The notes beneath the pieces are model-generated. The model did no database searches. It was not told where the DNA came from and saw only the letters and a list, made by a program, of their open reading frames with translations. From Acidobacteriaceae bacterium (GTDB lineage Bacteria > Acidobacteriota > Terriglobia > Terriglobales > Acidobacteriaceae), in the NCBI GenBank assembly GCA_025356095.1, contig JANXUR010000074.1, positions 1 to 64,000 of the forward strand: DNA of 64,000 nt, written 5' to 3'. The translations under genes were made by a program, and so were the position numbers. The stretch's first letter is position 1, and each line of letters starts with the position of its first letter. Positions 33,511 through 41,679 of this stretch are shown here, piece after piece.

Positions 33511-34887
33511 TTAGAAGTTTGTCTGCGTGCCAAGATTGATGACGTCACCGAGCAATTGATTGATGATGCTTACAACCCGAGCGGCGGCATCATAACCGCG
33601 CTGAAATTCAGTGAGGTGCGCCGCTTCTTCATCCAGATTCACGCCAGAAGTGGAATTGCGCTGATCGTTTAGCTGCTGCAGCACCAGCTTAGAAGAATCG
33701 AGTTCGGCTGAGCTGTTGGCTACCTCGCTGCCGATTTGATAGACCAGCGACGAATAGTAGTCCACCGGTTTCTGTCCCCCGATCGTCGCTTGGTCGCGCA
33801 CCGCCAGCAGATGTTGTAGATTGCCGTTGCTTCCCGGCGTGCCGTCGGAACTGGCCGCAATCAGATTCGGATCGCTGATCGCGACGGTAAACCCACCTGC
33901 CGACCCGCTGACTTGGGTGGGAGCGACGAACAGGTTGGCTCCCGGATTGCCATGTAAATCGAAGCCCGTCTGATTCGCGGCGTTCAACGTGGTGGCCAAG
34001 CCATTAGCCAGTGTGTCGAGACTGCTCAAGATGCTGGGAATTGTCGTATCGCGCGCTTTGAGTAGCCCGCCAATTTTGCCGCCGGTCAGGGTCGCGGTAA
34101 TGTCAACGCCCCCCGCAACGATGTCTTGGAATCCACTGGCTCCTACTTGGGTTGCAAGGGAAAAGCTTTGGTCACCTGCCACCAGCGCCGTGCCGTTGCG
34201 GGTGGTAATGCTCAGTCCGTCGCCGCTGCTAATGACCGACACGTCCACCAGTTGAGAGAGCTGCTGAATCAATTGGTCGCGCTGGTCGGTCAGCCCGCCA
34301 GCATCTTGCGTAAGATTCTGTTGCGCCGCCACCTGTACGTTCAGGCGCGCAATCTGAGTACTCAGGCGATTGATGTCACTGACCGCCTGACCCACGCTGG
34401 TATCGAGCGCGGATTGCTGACTGGTCAGCCGGTTCACTGACACGTGAAATGCGGTGGCCAAACTCTGGGCCGAGCCGAGTACGATCGAACGCTGCGTGGT
34501 GTTGGAAGGGTCACTCGAAAGATTTTGCAGATTGTTAAAGAGTTGCGAAAGCTGCCCACCCACTTCCCCGGCATTGCCGCTGAACTGGCCTTCCACCGAC
34601 TGCAGCGAACTCACATAGGCATCTAAGCTGCTCTGGTTTTGGGTCTCACCGTCAATCCGCAACTGGAGCACCGGATCGCGCAAACTTTCCACTTTATCGA
34701 GCGTAACCCCGTGGCCGGTGACGACACCGCCATAGGTGGTCGGCGGAGCTTCGGTCAAGTCCACCCGCTGACGGCTGTAGCCCGGCGTGTTTACGTTAGA
34801 GATGTTGTTGGCAGTCACGCCAAGCGCGGCTTGATCGGCCAGCAGCGCCCCCAAAGACACGTTGATCGCACCTACAAACGAGCCCAT
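33511..34887 (-). CDS. flgK: Flagellar hook-filament junction protein FlgK
   Basis: The 458-residue FlgK (HAP1) links the hook to FlgL. The N-terminal rod-type motif reads ALGVTANNISNVNTPGYSRQ, and the C-terminus has the matching helix ending VSIINQLLGDVINLGTQTNF. The middle holds long coiled-coil stretches (LTSQQSALDTSVGQAVSDIN). It starts three bases after the flgN stop, so the chaperone and its client are translated together. Confidence 0.95.
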   Translation of the reverse strand: MGSFVGAINVSLGALLADQAALGVTANNISNVNTPGYSRQRVDLTEAPPTTYGGVVTGHGVTLDKVESLRDPVLQLRIDGETQNQSSLDAYVSSLQSVEGQFSGNAGEVGGQLSQLFNNLQNLSSDPSNTTQRSIVLGSAQSLATAFHVSVNRLTSQQSALDTSVGQAVSDINRLSTQIARLNVQVAAQQNLTQDAGGLTDQRDQLIQQLSQLVDVSVISSGDGLSITTRNGTALVAGDQSFSLATQVGASGFQDIVAGGVDITATLTGGKIGGLLKARDTTIPSILSSLDTLANGLATTLNAANQTGFDLHGNPGANLFVAPTQVSGSAGGFTVAISDPNLIAASSDGTPGSNGNLQHLLAVRDQATIGGQKPVDYYSSLVYQIGSEVANSSAELDSSKLVLQQLNDQRNSTSGVNLDEEAAHLTEFQRGYDAAARVVSIINQLLGDVINLGTQTNF

Positions 34888-34890
34888 AAC

Positions 34891-35412
34891 CTATTGGCCC
34901 TCCGCCACGCCGCGAGACGGCTGCGCTGGCCCATTGGAAAAGATCTCCGCGGGCCGGTTGGGTCGCTGATAGGTGTCTGCCCCCAGAGCAAACAGGTTGC
35001 CCAGTGCCCGCAAGGTCGTAACTGAGCGCCGCAGCAAAGCGCTGGTCACTTTGGCCTGATGCTGAGTTGCTCCCGTTGCCGCCCGGAAGTTTAACTCGAC
35101 GTGCTCAGCTTCCGCACTGCCTAATTCGCAAGCTGGTGGCACGTGCAGTTCGCTCAGATCGGGTTCACGGACGCTGCCGGAGTCGTTTTCACCCAAGCGG
35201 GATGCTGGGGACGCTGCCAGTCGCTGATTCTGCTCCAATATCTCATTAGCCAGCACAATTTGCCGCCGAATGGAGGTTTCCAAACTCTCCAGATTGCGCC
35301 CTACTATCGCCTGCTGACTATGGCACAACTCCTGCATCAGCGAATCCAGCAAAGGAGTCAGTTGCTTCTGCCAGTCACTGCGGATTCGGGAACGGCGATT
35401 TTGCGAATTCAT
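34891..35412 (-). CDS. flgN: Flagellar chaperone FlgN
   Basis: A 173-residue helical protein directly before flgK, as expected for the FlgK/FlgL export chaperone. The N-terminal half has the FlgN-like pattern LTPLLDSLMQELCHSQQAIV followed by IRRQIVLANEILEQNQRL. An acidic insert (about 70-100) is less typical. The call rests on position plus pattern. Confidence 0.8.
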   Translation of the reverse strand: MNSQNRRSRIRSDWQKQLTPLLDSLMQELCHSQQAIVGRNLESLETSIRRQIVLANEILEQNQRLAASPASRLGENDSGSVREPDLSELHVPPACELGSAEAEHVELNFRAATGATQHQAKVTSALLRRSVTTLRALGNLFALGADTYQRPNRPAEIFSNGPAQPSRGVAEGQ

Positions 35413-35427
35413 AGTCGGTACGGGGGG

Positions 35428-35667
35428 TCAGGCTAGTGTGTCGAGTTGATGGAGCTTATGATCTGGATTTTCTTCTGTGTCAGAATCTGCGGCTTCGCTC
35501 CGCACGGCTGGGCGGACGGCGGCAGACGTGGAGGCTGGTACAGGTTTTGTCGGGCGTTGGCGTGCAGGACGTTGCCGTGACGAACCTCCATCGCCCGAGT
35601 TCCGTTCGCGAGGAAGCTGCCCTTCAATCCGTGCTAACGCGCCGAGTTGGGAAGGAATCTCGCTCAC
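35428..35667 (-). CDS. Small hypothetical protein between flgM and flgN
   Basis: An open frame of 79 residues fills most of the gap between flgM and flgN. A perfect AAGGAGG on the minus strand lies 10 bases before the GTG at 35667, the best ribosome-binding site in this part of the operon. An ATT six bases upstream of that GTG, four bases after the AAGGAGG, is a rarer alternative. The N-terminus is helical (EIPSQLGALARIEGQLP); the rest is Arg/Pro/Ala-rich and then acidic. No family is recognised. It may be a small regulator or export substrate. Confidence 0.5.
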   Translation of the reverse strand: MSEIPSQLGALARIEGQLPRERNSGDGGSSRQRPARQRPTKPVPASTSAAVRPAVRSEAADSDTEENPDHKLHQLDTLA

Positions 35668-35723
35668 AGGAATTATGCCTCCTTGCATTCAAGCCACGTC
35701 GCCATTCGGGCAAGCCCGCTCCC

Positions 35724-36014
35724 TTAGAACCTGCGCAGTTGCTCCACAATCGAGCCAGCGATCTGCTGGTCACTGACCCGGTAGCTGCCGTTCTGCACAG
35801 CAGCAGCCAACGCCGCCACGCGTTGCTGGCGAACCTCGGGTGCCGCCAGGGCTTGCGCGGCCAATAGGGTTACACGGTCTGCGCTGGTGGAAAGCACCAC
35901 GGAATCGCTTTGTCCACCCCCCGAACTTCCTGCCGCACGGCCCGATGGCCTGGTTGCCGCATTGGCTCCTAGTAAACTCTCCGCCTGTGCGGCGAGATTG
36001 GCATCAATCTTCAT
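35724..36014 (-). CDS. flgM: Anti-sigma-28 factor FlgM
   Basis: The 96-residue FlgM binds and inhibits FliA until it is exported through the finished hook. The N-terminal half is flexible and Gly/Ser-rich. The sigma-binding C-terminal helices have the family pattern VRQQRVAALAAAVQNGSYRV and IAGSIVEQL. It is preceded by a hairpin that may end the upstream transcript, so it may have its own promoter, though none is recognisable. Confidence 0.92.
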   Translation of the reverse strand: MKIDANLAAQAESLLGANAATRPSGRAAGSSGGGQSDSVVLSTSADRVTLLAAQALAAPEVRQQRVAALAAAVQNGSYRVSDQQIAGSIVEQLRRF

Positions 36015-36109
36015 GGCGTTCCCTCACTTTCAGACACCGGTCGCAAACTTGCTTGACTATCCCCCTGCAATTGCAATGCAACTGCGTATGGGAAAACTCT
36101 CATCTGCGG

Positions 36110-36130
36110 TTCCGCGCACTGTGCGCGGAA
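36110..36130 (-). terminator. 21-bp perfect hairpin between flgJ and flgM
   Basis: TTCCGCGCAC (36110-36119) and GTGCGCGGAA (36121-36130) flank a single T. It starts 14 bases past the flgJ stop. On the minus strand GTTTTCCC follows about 12 bases later. It may terminate or attenuate transcription before flgM, separating basal-body and late genes. Confidence 0.55.
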
Positions 36131-36143
36131 TCCTTGGTGCCCC

Positions 36144-36611
36144 TCAACGATTACCATCGGCAGGTAATGACTGAACATTAGGCTTGGGACTGCTATTTTT
36201 TTCATCCTCTAAGTGCAAGGAATGCAACAACATAGTGCCAATCCCCAGACCTCCGTGTGTAGCCAGATTGCCGGCCAGCGCTTGTGTGGTCAGGTAACGG
36301 TAGTTTTCGCTGACCGCGGGGTCGCTATCACCGCCCGGAAGCGCGAAAGCCTTTTGCAGTGATTCCAACCAGTCTCCCAGAATTTGTGCTTCCAGTTGCT
36401 GCATGGCGTGCCGAGCCTTGCTGATAGGTTGACCGTTGGGTTTACCGTTGGGTTGAGTGTTGGGTTGAGTGTTGAGTTGACCGTTGGGTTGAGTGTTGAG
36501 TTGACCGCGCGTGCTACCGCGGCTGCGGGCAGCCGCAGCCGCATTTTGCGCTGCTGCAGCCGACGCCAGCGTCGTTACCGAACTTAGTCCAGTTGCGGCA
36601 GGAATGCTCAT
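36144..36611 (-). CDS. flgJ: Rod-binding protein FlgJ (N-terminal type, no muramidase)
   Basis: A 155-residue protein with the FlgJ rod-cap domain only (about residues 65-130): QLEAQILGDWLESLQKAF, then YRYLTTQALAGNLATHGGLGIG. The C-terminal muramidase of enteric FlgJ is absent, which is common outside gamma-proteobacteria. Before it lies a Gln/Asn/Pro repeat (QLNTQPNG) from 9- and 12-bp DNA units. It starts directly at the flgI stop. Confidence 0.85.
   Translation of the reverse strand: MSIPAATGLSSVTTLASAAAAQNAAAAARSRGSTRGQLNTQPNGQLNTQPNTQPNGKPNGQPISKARHAMQQLEAQILGDWLESLQKAFALPGGDSDPAVSENYRYLTTQALAGNLATHGGLGIGTMLLHSLHLEDEKNSSPKPNVQSLPADGNR
36425..36510. repeat. 9/12-bp repeats in flgJ
   Basis: Copies of GTTGGGTTGAGT and related 9-mers (TTGACCGTT) encode QLNTQPN-type units, about seven in all. 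The frame is kept in every copy. This is the longest in-gene repeat array in the window. Confidence 0.85.
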
Positions 36612-37811
36612 TTACAGCACCTCCAAATCAGCCTGCATGGCTCCTGCGGCTTTGATGGCTTGCAGAATGGCAATCACATCGCGTGCGGTGGCGCCAGAGA
36701 GTTGCAGGCCGTTGACCAAGTCTTCCACACTGGCTCCCTCTTTCAACTCAATGCGCCGCGCCGCGCTCTCCTGCGTCTTCAACGTCGGTTGAGCGATGGG
36801 CACGGTTTGTCCGTTTGAGAGCGGTGCCGGTTGTGACACTTTGAACTCGGTGGCAATCTCAATGCTGAGTGAGCCATGCAGAATTGAAACCGCACCCAGT
36901 TTCACGTCACGGCCCAGGACGATGGTTCCGGTGCGTTCGTTCACCACCACCTTGGCCCGGGGATGCATCTCCACCATCAAGTCTTCTATGCGTGCCATCA
37001 ACGACGGAATGGATGAGGCGCCCGCCTCGCGGGCCTTTACCTCCACCACCCGGCCATCCAGCGCTTGGGCTACTTTGCGGCCAAATTCGTGATTGATCGC
37101 CGCTGCCACACCTTCTGCTGCGGCATAACTAGGCTCACTCAACAGCAGGGACAGTTTGTCGGTCTGTCCCAACACCGGGGCAAGTGCCTGTTCCACCAGT
37201 CCGCCAGAAGGGATGCGCGCTACTGTAGGATGATTCACCGTCTTGCTGTTCCCGGCGCCGCCAGCGCTGTACCCACCCAGTGCAAGCGCTCCTTGGGCCG
37301 AGGCATATTTCTGACCATCCGCGCCATACAAAGCCGTCAGCAGCAGCAAGCCGCCTTCCAAGCTCTTGGCATCGCCAATGGAAGAAACTGTCAGATCCAG
37401 CCGAGTGCCGGGACGCGCGAATGGCGGCAATGACGACGTGATAAACACTGCCGCTACATTGTTCACCCGCACCGTAGTGGCAGGAATCTGTACGCCCATT
37501 TGCCGCAGATAGTTGGCCAGAGTCTGGGTGGTAAACAAAGTCTGCTGACGGTCGCCTGTGCCATGCAGTCCCACCACAATGCCATAGCCAAGCAGCGGAT
37601 TCTCCCGTATACCTTCCACGCTGATCACATCACGCAACCGGGCAATGTGCTCGGCAGATTCGGCTGTGGCTGCGGCACAACCAAAGACCAGTGCCAGCGC
37701 GATTCCGAGCCTGACTCCTGACCTGACTCCTAACCTCAGTCTGCGACGGAGTCGCGGGCTGGCTCGCTGAGGGAATCGTTCGAAAGGGCTGGTTGCGGGA
37801 ACACGCTTCAT
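36612..37811 (-). CDS. flgI: Flagellar P-ring protein FlgI
   Basis: The 399-residue FlgI forms the P-ring in the peptidoglycan layer. A long Arg-rich n-region (RLRRRLRLGVRSGVRLG, partly from 12-bp repeats) precedes the signal peptide, which ends near ATAESAEH. The mature part has ENPLLGYGIVVGLHGTGD and IPSGGLVEQ, both diagnostic. I prefer the ATG at 37811, with GAGGA six bases before it, over the ATG at 37823. It follows flgH. Confidence 0.95.
   Translation of the reverse strand: MKRVPATSPFERFPQRASPRLRRRLRLGVRSGVRLGIALALVFGCAAATAESAEHIARLRDVISVEGIRENPLLGYGIVVGLHGTGDRQQTLFTTQTLANYLRQMGVQIPATTVRVNNVAAVFITSSLPPFARPGTRLDLTVSSIGDAKSLEGGLLLLTALYGADGQKYASAQGALALGGYSAGGAGNSKTVNHPTVARIPSGGLVEQALAPVLGQTDKLSLLLSEPSYAAAEGVAAAINHEFGRKVAQALDGRVVEVKAREAGASSIPSLMARIEDLMVEMHPRAKVVVNERTGTIVLGRDVKLGAVSILHGSLSIEIATEFKVSQPAPLSNGQTVPIAQPTLKTQESAARRIELKEGASVEDLVNGLQLSGATARDVIAILQAIKAAGAMQADLEVL
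37705..37740. repeat. 12-bp repeats in the flgI signal region
   Basis: CCTGACTCCTGA and CCTGACTCCTAA, then a degenerate third copy, encode the Arg-rich stretch before the FlgI signal peptide. The frame is kept. Confidence 0.7.
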
Positions 37812-37828
37812 GGATATCCTCATTCGGG

Positions 37829-38593
37829 CTAGAAGCCCACAATCCGCGTAATCAGCCGGACGACGATATTCGGGGGACGGGTGCCATCACTCAACACTCC
37901 CCGGCCCTTGAGTTCCACTTCCAGATTGCCCAGCGCGGTAGAAGCGACGGAGTTGTCGCTTTGCACGTCCCCCGGCCGAACCAGGCCCCGCAGAATCACA
38001 GTCTCATGCTCATTGTTCATAAGGATGTGGCGCTGGGCTTCGACGACCATCATGCCGCCGGGTAACACGGCAATCACCTGTCCGGTCAAGGTGGTGGTTA
38101 GAGTCGAGTTCTTTGCCGCGCTCGATTTGCCGTTCAGCACTTGACTGGCGTTCGGTGAAAACAACTGCGCGATAGCCGCTGTACTCACCGAATTCGCTAG
38201 CGCACTAATACCCGAACTCGCCGAATAATTCCGATTGGTGCTGACGGTGCCACTGTTGGACGCAACCGTGCTGGCGTTAAGCACAATCTGCAACAGATCA
38301 CCGATCTGCCGCGCCCGATAGTCGCGTGCAAGCTCAGTGAAGCCGCCGGACACGGGCCACAAGCTGCCCGGAGTCGCGCTGGCCACCGATGGCATCGTTG
38401 CCGTCAGGTGAGAGATGTAGTCCTGGCGGGCATCCAGTTGCGCCGTTTTGGGTTTCGCCGATTTGGCCGACGCCAGTGAAACACAGCAAAATAGGCACAC
38501 CAGCAGCACAACCGTTCCCATTCCACGGTTTATGGAAGGGCCGCTTGATAGGCACCTTGATAGGCCGCTTGATAGGCACATTGAAACGCTCAT
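37829..38593 (-). CDS. flgH: Flagellar L-ring protein FlgH
   Basis: The 254-residue FlgH forms the L-ring in the outer membrane, so the cell has one. The N-terminus is extended by 12-bp DNA repeats (CLSSGLSRCLSSG) before the hydrophobic GTVVLLVCLFCCVSLASA signal. The Cys residues in that segment may serve as a lipobox, but no clean one is visible. The ring domain has LARDYRARQIGDLLQIVL and LTGQVIAVLPGGMMVVE, ending GLVRPGDV and VRLITRIVGF. The ATG at 38593 has GAGGAGA before it and overlaps the flgA stop (ATGA). Confidence 0.93.
   Translation of the reverse strand: MSVSMCLSSGLSRCLSSGPSINRGMGTVVLLVCLFCCVSLASAKSAKPKTAQLDARQDYISHLTATMPSVASATPGSLWPVSGGFTELARDYRARQIGDLLQIVLNASTVASNSGTVSTNRNYSASSGISALANSVSTAAIAQLFSPNASQVLNGKSSAAKNSTLTTTLTGQVIAVLPGGMMVVEAQRHILMNNEHETVILRGLVRPGDVQSDNSVASTALGNLEVELKGRGVLSDGTRPPNIVVRLITRIVGF
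38542..38589. repeat. 12-bp repeats at the flgH start
   Basis: CGCTTGATAGGC, ACCTTGATAGGC, CGCTTGATAGGC and ACATTGAAACGC follow one another and encode the extra N-terminal residues of FlgH. The frame is kept. Confidence 0.85.
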
Positions 38594-39204
38594 GGCAACT
38601 CTCCTCGCAGGTTTCCGTTCTCCTGCACCGTAGCCAAAAATATCTGTCCGCGACGCAGGTCGCGTACACGGATGGTGCTTCCAGCTACCCCGTCGTCCAT
38701 GCAGCGGACGCGGAGGTGGACTGTCATCGCAGCACTTGAAAGTTGCACCATTTGGATTTGGCCTGCCCGACAAAGTAAGGGCTGCCCTGCCCCAATCGAG
38801 TGCACCCATAGTCCAGTGGGCGTACCGGAGGCAGGTGTGCCAGAACCGGAGGCGTTCGCCCGAAAGATGCGGACGATCCCATTCAGCTTGATGCTGGCAT
38901 CCAGCAGTGGATCCCGTTGCAGCTTTTGCGCCAAGAAGCCAGCCGTCAACTCGCGCCACTCTCCGGGAAGTGGCGAGTACCCGAGTTGTACCTCGCTTGC
39001 CCGGCGGCGCAAAACTTCTGGTGCACAGGCTGGCAGCAAGTCTGCCAGGCGAAGCTGATTCCAATGCACGGTCACTTGCGTTGGCAGCACAGCCGGCTTG
39101 CAAGTGCCCGTAACGTCGGCGGCACAGGTAAATGGGGCTGCGCCGAGCAGCAACACCAGGGCTGCGATCCGCCCGCCGAGCCTCCGCTTGTTGCAGCGCT
39201 TCAT
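38590..39204 (-). CDS. flgA: Flagellar P-ring assembly chaperone FlgA
   Basis: The 204-residue periplasmic FlgA assists P-ring assembly. A signal peptide (ALVLLLGAAPFTCAA) precedes the N-terminal part; the C-terminal SAF-like domain (about 130-200) has RAGQIQMVQLSSAAMTVHLR and IRVRDLRRGQIFLATVQENG. It lies between flgG and flgH and overlaps flgH by four bases. Confidence 0.85.
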   Translation of the reverse strand: MKRCNKRRLGGRIAALVLLLGAAPFTCAADVTGTCKPAVLPTQVTVHWNQLRLADLLPACAPEVLRRRASEVQLGYSPLPGEWRELTAGFLAQKLQRDPLLDASIKLNGIVRIFRANASGSGTPASGTPTGLWVHSIGAGQPLLCRAGQIQMVQLSSAAMTVHLRVRCMDDGVAGSTIRVRDLRRGQIFLATVQENGNLRGELP

Positions 39205-39254
39205 GACAACCCCTTCTTCATAAATTTGCGACGTGCTTCAAAAACTCGCTGCCA

Positions 39255-40046
39255 CTAGCGCGACAATTGGTTGACCTGCTGATACATCTCATCGGCGGCC
39301 TGCACCACCTTGGAATTTGCTTCATACGATCGCTGTGCCGTAATCATGTTGATGATCTCTTCCACTACATTCACGTTCGAGCCTTCCAGCCCGCCTTGTT
39401 GCAGCGAACCCAGACCCTCACTGCCGCCGGGGGTGCCGACCACGGGGTCGCCAGAGGCGCTGGTGGGCAAAAACAGGTTGTTGCCAACACTGTTCAAGCC
39501 GCCGGGATTAGGAAACAGCGCGAGCTGCAAGCTGCCAATCTGCTGCGCTTGATTCTGCCCTGTGGTGGTGACGCTAACTGTGCCATCGGCCCCAATGGTC
39601 ACCGACGTGGCGCCCGCGGGGATGGTGATCGCTGGCTCCACCGGGTTGCCATCCGCAGTCGTTAAAGCACCCTGCGCGTCCATATGAAAGGCCCCACTGC
39701 GGGTATAGCCAATCTCGCCCGAAGGCAGCTTCACTTGAAAAAAGCCCGCTCCGTTGATGGCTAAATCCAGCGGATTGCCCGTACTCTGAAAGTCGCCTTG
39801 CGAGTGCAACACTTCGGTTGCCACGGCGCGGGTGCCAAGTCCCAACTGCAAGCCAGCTACCTGCGTGGTCTGTTGCGTGGCATTGGAGCCGGGTGCGATC
39901 TCGGTTTGATACATCAAATCTTCAAACTGCACTCGCCGCCGCCGAAAGCCCGCTGTGCTGGCGTTCGAAAGATTGTTGGCGACGTTGTCCAAATTCATTT
40001 GCTGCGCCAACATGCCGCTGGCTGCTGTATGAAATGCGCGAAACAT
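39255..40046 (-). CDS. flgG: Flagellar distal rod protein FlgG
   Basis: The 263-residue FlgG makes the distal rod. The N-terminal motif reads MNLDNVANNLSNASTAGFR and the C-terminal one is VEEIINMITAQRSYEANSK followed by VQAADEMYQQVNQL. Length is typical. It follows flgF by 49 bases. Confidence 0.97.
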   Translation of the reverse strand: MFRAFHTAASGMLAQQMNLDNVANNLSNASTAGFRRRRVQFEDLMYQTEIAPGSNATQQTTQVAGLQLGLGTRAVATEVLHSQGDFQSTGNPLDLAINGAGFFQVKLPSGEIGYTRSGAFHMDAQGALTTADGNPVEPAITIPAGATSVTIGADGTVSVTTTGQNQAQQIGSLQLALFPNPGGLNSVGNNLFLPTSASGDPVVGTPGGSEGLGSLQQGGLEGSNVNVVEEIINMITAQRSYEANSKVVQAADEMYQQVNQLSR

Positions 40047-40095
40047 TTTCTCTCCTGCGACCTCGTATTTTCAGGCCGCTGCTGCAAGCATTTGG

Positions 40096-40842
40096 CTACA
40101 GACGCGGAATGTCCGCTGCCGCCGTGTGATCAAAGTCGTTGTGGAACATGGCCATGGCTTTGGTCAGCATTTCTGCACTGCGCTGGGCTTCAATCAAATC
40201 CACCACCGCTGAAATCGGATTGACGTTGGAACTTTCCAGTACGCCCTGCCGCATGCTGGAGACGGTTCCGGGCAGCGGCTGCGCATTGCCCTCGGGGGTG
40301 TAGTACCCATTACCCGCTGCGCGAAAACTAGTCCCCGGCGGAAACTCCACCAGCTTCAACTTCCCTACGGACACGCCCTTGACCGACACTGTCCCCTCTT
40401 TGCTGATCGAAACAGGCCCTTCCGGCAGGGTGAGAGCGCCTTGTTCGCCCAGCACTGGCTGACTGCTGGAAGTGACGAGCTGGCGCGTGCTGGAAAGATG
40501 AAAATTGCCGTTGCGGGTGAAGACCGAGCCTGACGGAGTTTGTACTTCGAAAAATGCGGAGCCATCTACGGCTACGTCCAAAGGATTTCCCGTGGTCTCA
40601 ATGCTGCCTTCGGTTTGCGAAAGCCAACTGCCACCGATAGCGCCGAAGTCGTTGATCACTTGATTCAGCGAAGTCAGCCGCGCAGCAGGGTTGGCTCCGG
40701 CCGCAGCCAGCGCCGAGCGAAAGGTAGGAGCCGAGGCGCGAAAGCCGGTCGTACTGGCATTCGCCAGATTGTTCGCAATTAAGTCGAGCGCCTCGGTGCG
40801 CCCCACCAGTCCGGTCACCGCTGCATAGAATCCGCTGTCCAC
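40096..40842 (-). CDS. flgF: Flagellar proximal rod protein FlgF
   Basis: The 248-residue FlgF is a rod protein. The N-terminal motif reads ALDLIANNLANASTTGFRA; the C-terminus has ISAVVDLIEAQRSAEMLTKAM. It starts with GTG. Its GGGGTGG ribosome-binding site lies inside a 6-bp hairpin (40847-40865), which may limit translation. It is the first gene of the flgF-flgL group. Confidence 0.94.
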   Translation of the reverse strand: MDSGFYAAVTGLVGRTEALDLIANNLANASTTGFRASAPTFRSALAAAGANPAARLTSLNQVINDFGAIGGSWLSQTEGSIETTGNPLDVAVDGSAFFEVQTPSGSVFTRNGNFHLSSTRQLVTSSSQPVLGEQGALTLPEGPVSISKEGTVSVKGVSVGKLKLVEFPPGTSFRAAGNGYYTPEGNAQPLPGTVSSMRQGVLESSNVNPISAVVDLIEAQRSAEMLTKAMAMFHNDFDHTAAADIPRL

Positions 40843-40846
40843 AATC

Positions 40847-40865
40847 CACCCCGCGTACAGGGGTG
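40847..40865 (-). promoter_or_regulatory. Hairpin over the flgF ribosome-binding site
   Basis: On the plus strand CACCCC (40847-40852) pairs with GGGGTG (40860-40865) around a 7-base loop. In the flgF mRNA the GGGGTG arm is the ribosome-binding sequence, four bases from the GTG. Folding would hide it. Confidence 0.4.
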
Positions 40866-41005
40866 ATGCACGTTAGCTTCCGTAGAGGAGGAGTAGGGGC
40901 ACGGAGGAGATGTGTCCCGGAATCAATAACTTGGGGGTAGGAGCTCGATGAGAGGAGGTTCAGGATGGGAAGATGCTCAGAATGGGTAGCCGGAAGTGGG
41001 AATAT

Positions 41006-41041
41006 CTTGCCGCCACCGCAACGGAGATGCGGGGCGGCAAG
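41006..41041. terminator. 14-bp hairpin with one bulge after cheX
   Basis: CTTGCCGCC (41006-41014) and CCGCA (41016-41020) pair with TGCGG (41028-41032) and GGCGGCAAG (41033-41041); A41015 is bulged. It lies about 150 bases past the cheX stop. No T-run follows on either strand. Confidence 0.5.
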
Positions 41042-41050
41042 ACGTCCTTA

Positions 41051-41106
41051 CTGCACCTGTTTGCACCTTGCTTGCACTTTGTTTGCACTTGCTTGCACCT
41101 TGCCCG
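41051..41106. repeat. 10-11 bp tandem repeats (TGCACC type)
   Basis: About five copies of TGCACYTTGYT in a row, with units of 10 and 11 bases. It is intergenic, between two hairpins. Confidence 0.8.
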
Positions 41107-41140
41107 CTGCCCATGCAAAGGGATTCGGTGCGATTGCCTT

Positions 41141-41172
41141 GAGCGCATGGCACTGGCGAGAGCCATGCGCTC
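41141..41172 (-). terminator. 11-bp perfect hairpin just after cheX
   Basis: GAGCGCATGGC (41141-41151) pairs with GCCATGCGCTC (41162-41172) with a 10-base loop. It starts 22 bases past the cheX stop on the minus strand, so it probably ends the cheX transcript, though without a T-run. Confidence 0.55.
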
Positions 41173-41193
41173 TACTGATACGCGCCTCTCGCC

Positions 41194-41679
41194 CTATTCT
41201 TCGATGTCGAGCGTCAGGAACAAGGGCAATTCTTCAAACGAAAGCTTTAAGCAAACCTTGGTTGAGGCCCCAAGTGGATGCAAAGTATAGCTTTCGCCCA
41301 CGATGACCGTGGGCACTGAGAGCACACATTGCTCATCATGCTTGTTGAGCTTGTTCTTGAAGTTCCCCGCCACCATGTTGGCGACTTCACCGGCTGCATC
41401 CCAACACTGCGGGTCAGATTCGTCCAGTGCCACCCCCAGCATCTTTTCTGCCATCACGGCCGCGCCCTTCAACGACGTGCGCACGGCGATGATGCCGGAG
41501 AGGCTGCCTGCCAAACCCACCATGGAGGTGATGCCCGGAGATTTGTTGGAGTCAATGGCTGGTAGCTCGACCAGTTCACAACCGAGCATCATCTCGAAGA
41601 CCTCGCGTGCCGATTCCTCCAGCAGCGAGCCCCAGGCGTCAGGAGACTGCCACTTACCTGTTGCCGACCCTGCGCTCAT
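41194..41679 (-). CDS. cheX: CheX/CheC-type CheY-P phosphatase
   Basis: A 161-residue protein of the CheC/CheX/FliY class. The phosphatase helix has the Glu-x-x-Asn pattern in AAGEVANMVAGNFKNKL, which removes phosphate from CheY-P. A single such helix suggests the CheX type. It follows cheY with an ATGA overlap, so enzyme and substrate are translated together. It ends the fliL-to-cheX run. Confidence 0.85.
   Translation of the reverse strand: MSAGSATGKWQSPDAWGSLLEESAREVFEMMLGCELVELPAIDSNKSPGITSMVGLAGSLSGIIAVRTSLKGAAVMAEKMLGVALDESDPQCWDAAGEVANMVAGNFKNKLNKHDEQCVLSVPTVIVGESYTLHPLGASTKVCLKLSFEELPLFLTLDIEE

Larger units (their letters stand above)
40866..41193. other. Intergenic region between cheX and flgF
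   Basis: About 330 bases without a gene. It holds two strong hairpins (41006-41041 and 41141-41172) on either side of an array of TGCACC-type repeats. The left part (40866-41000) is purine-rich, with several GGAGGAG runs on the plus strand but no plus-strand gene. No sigma-28 or sigma-54 promoter can be recognised for flgF. Confidence 0.5.
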
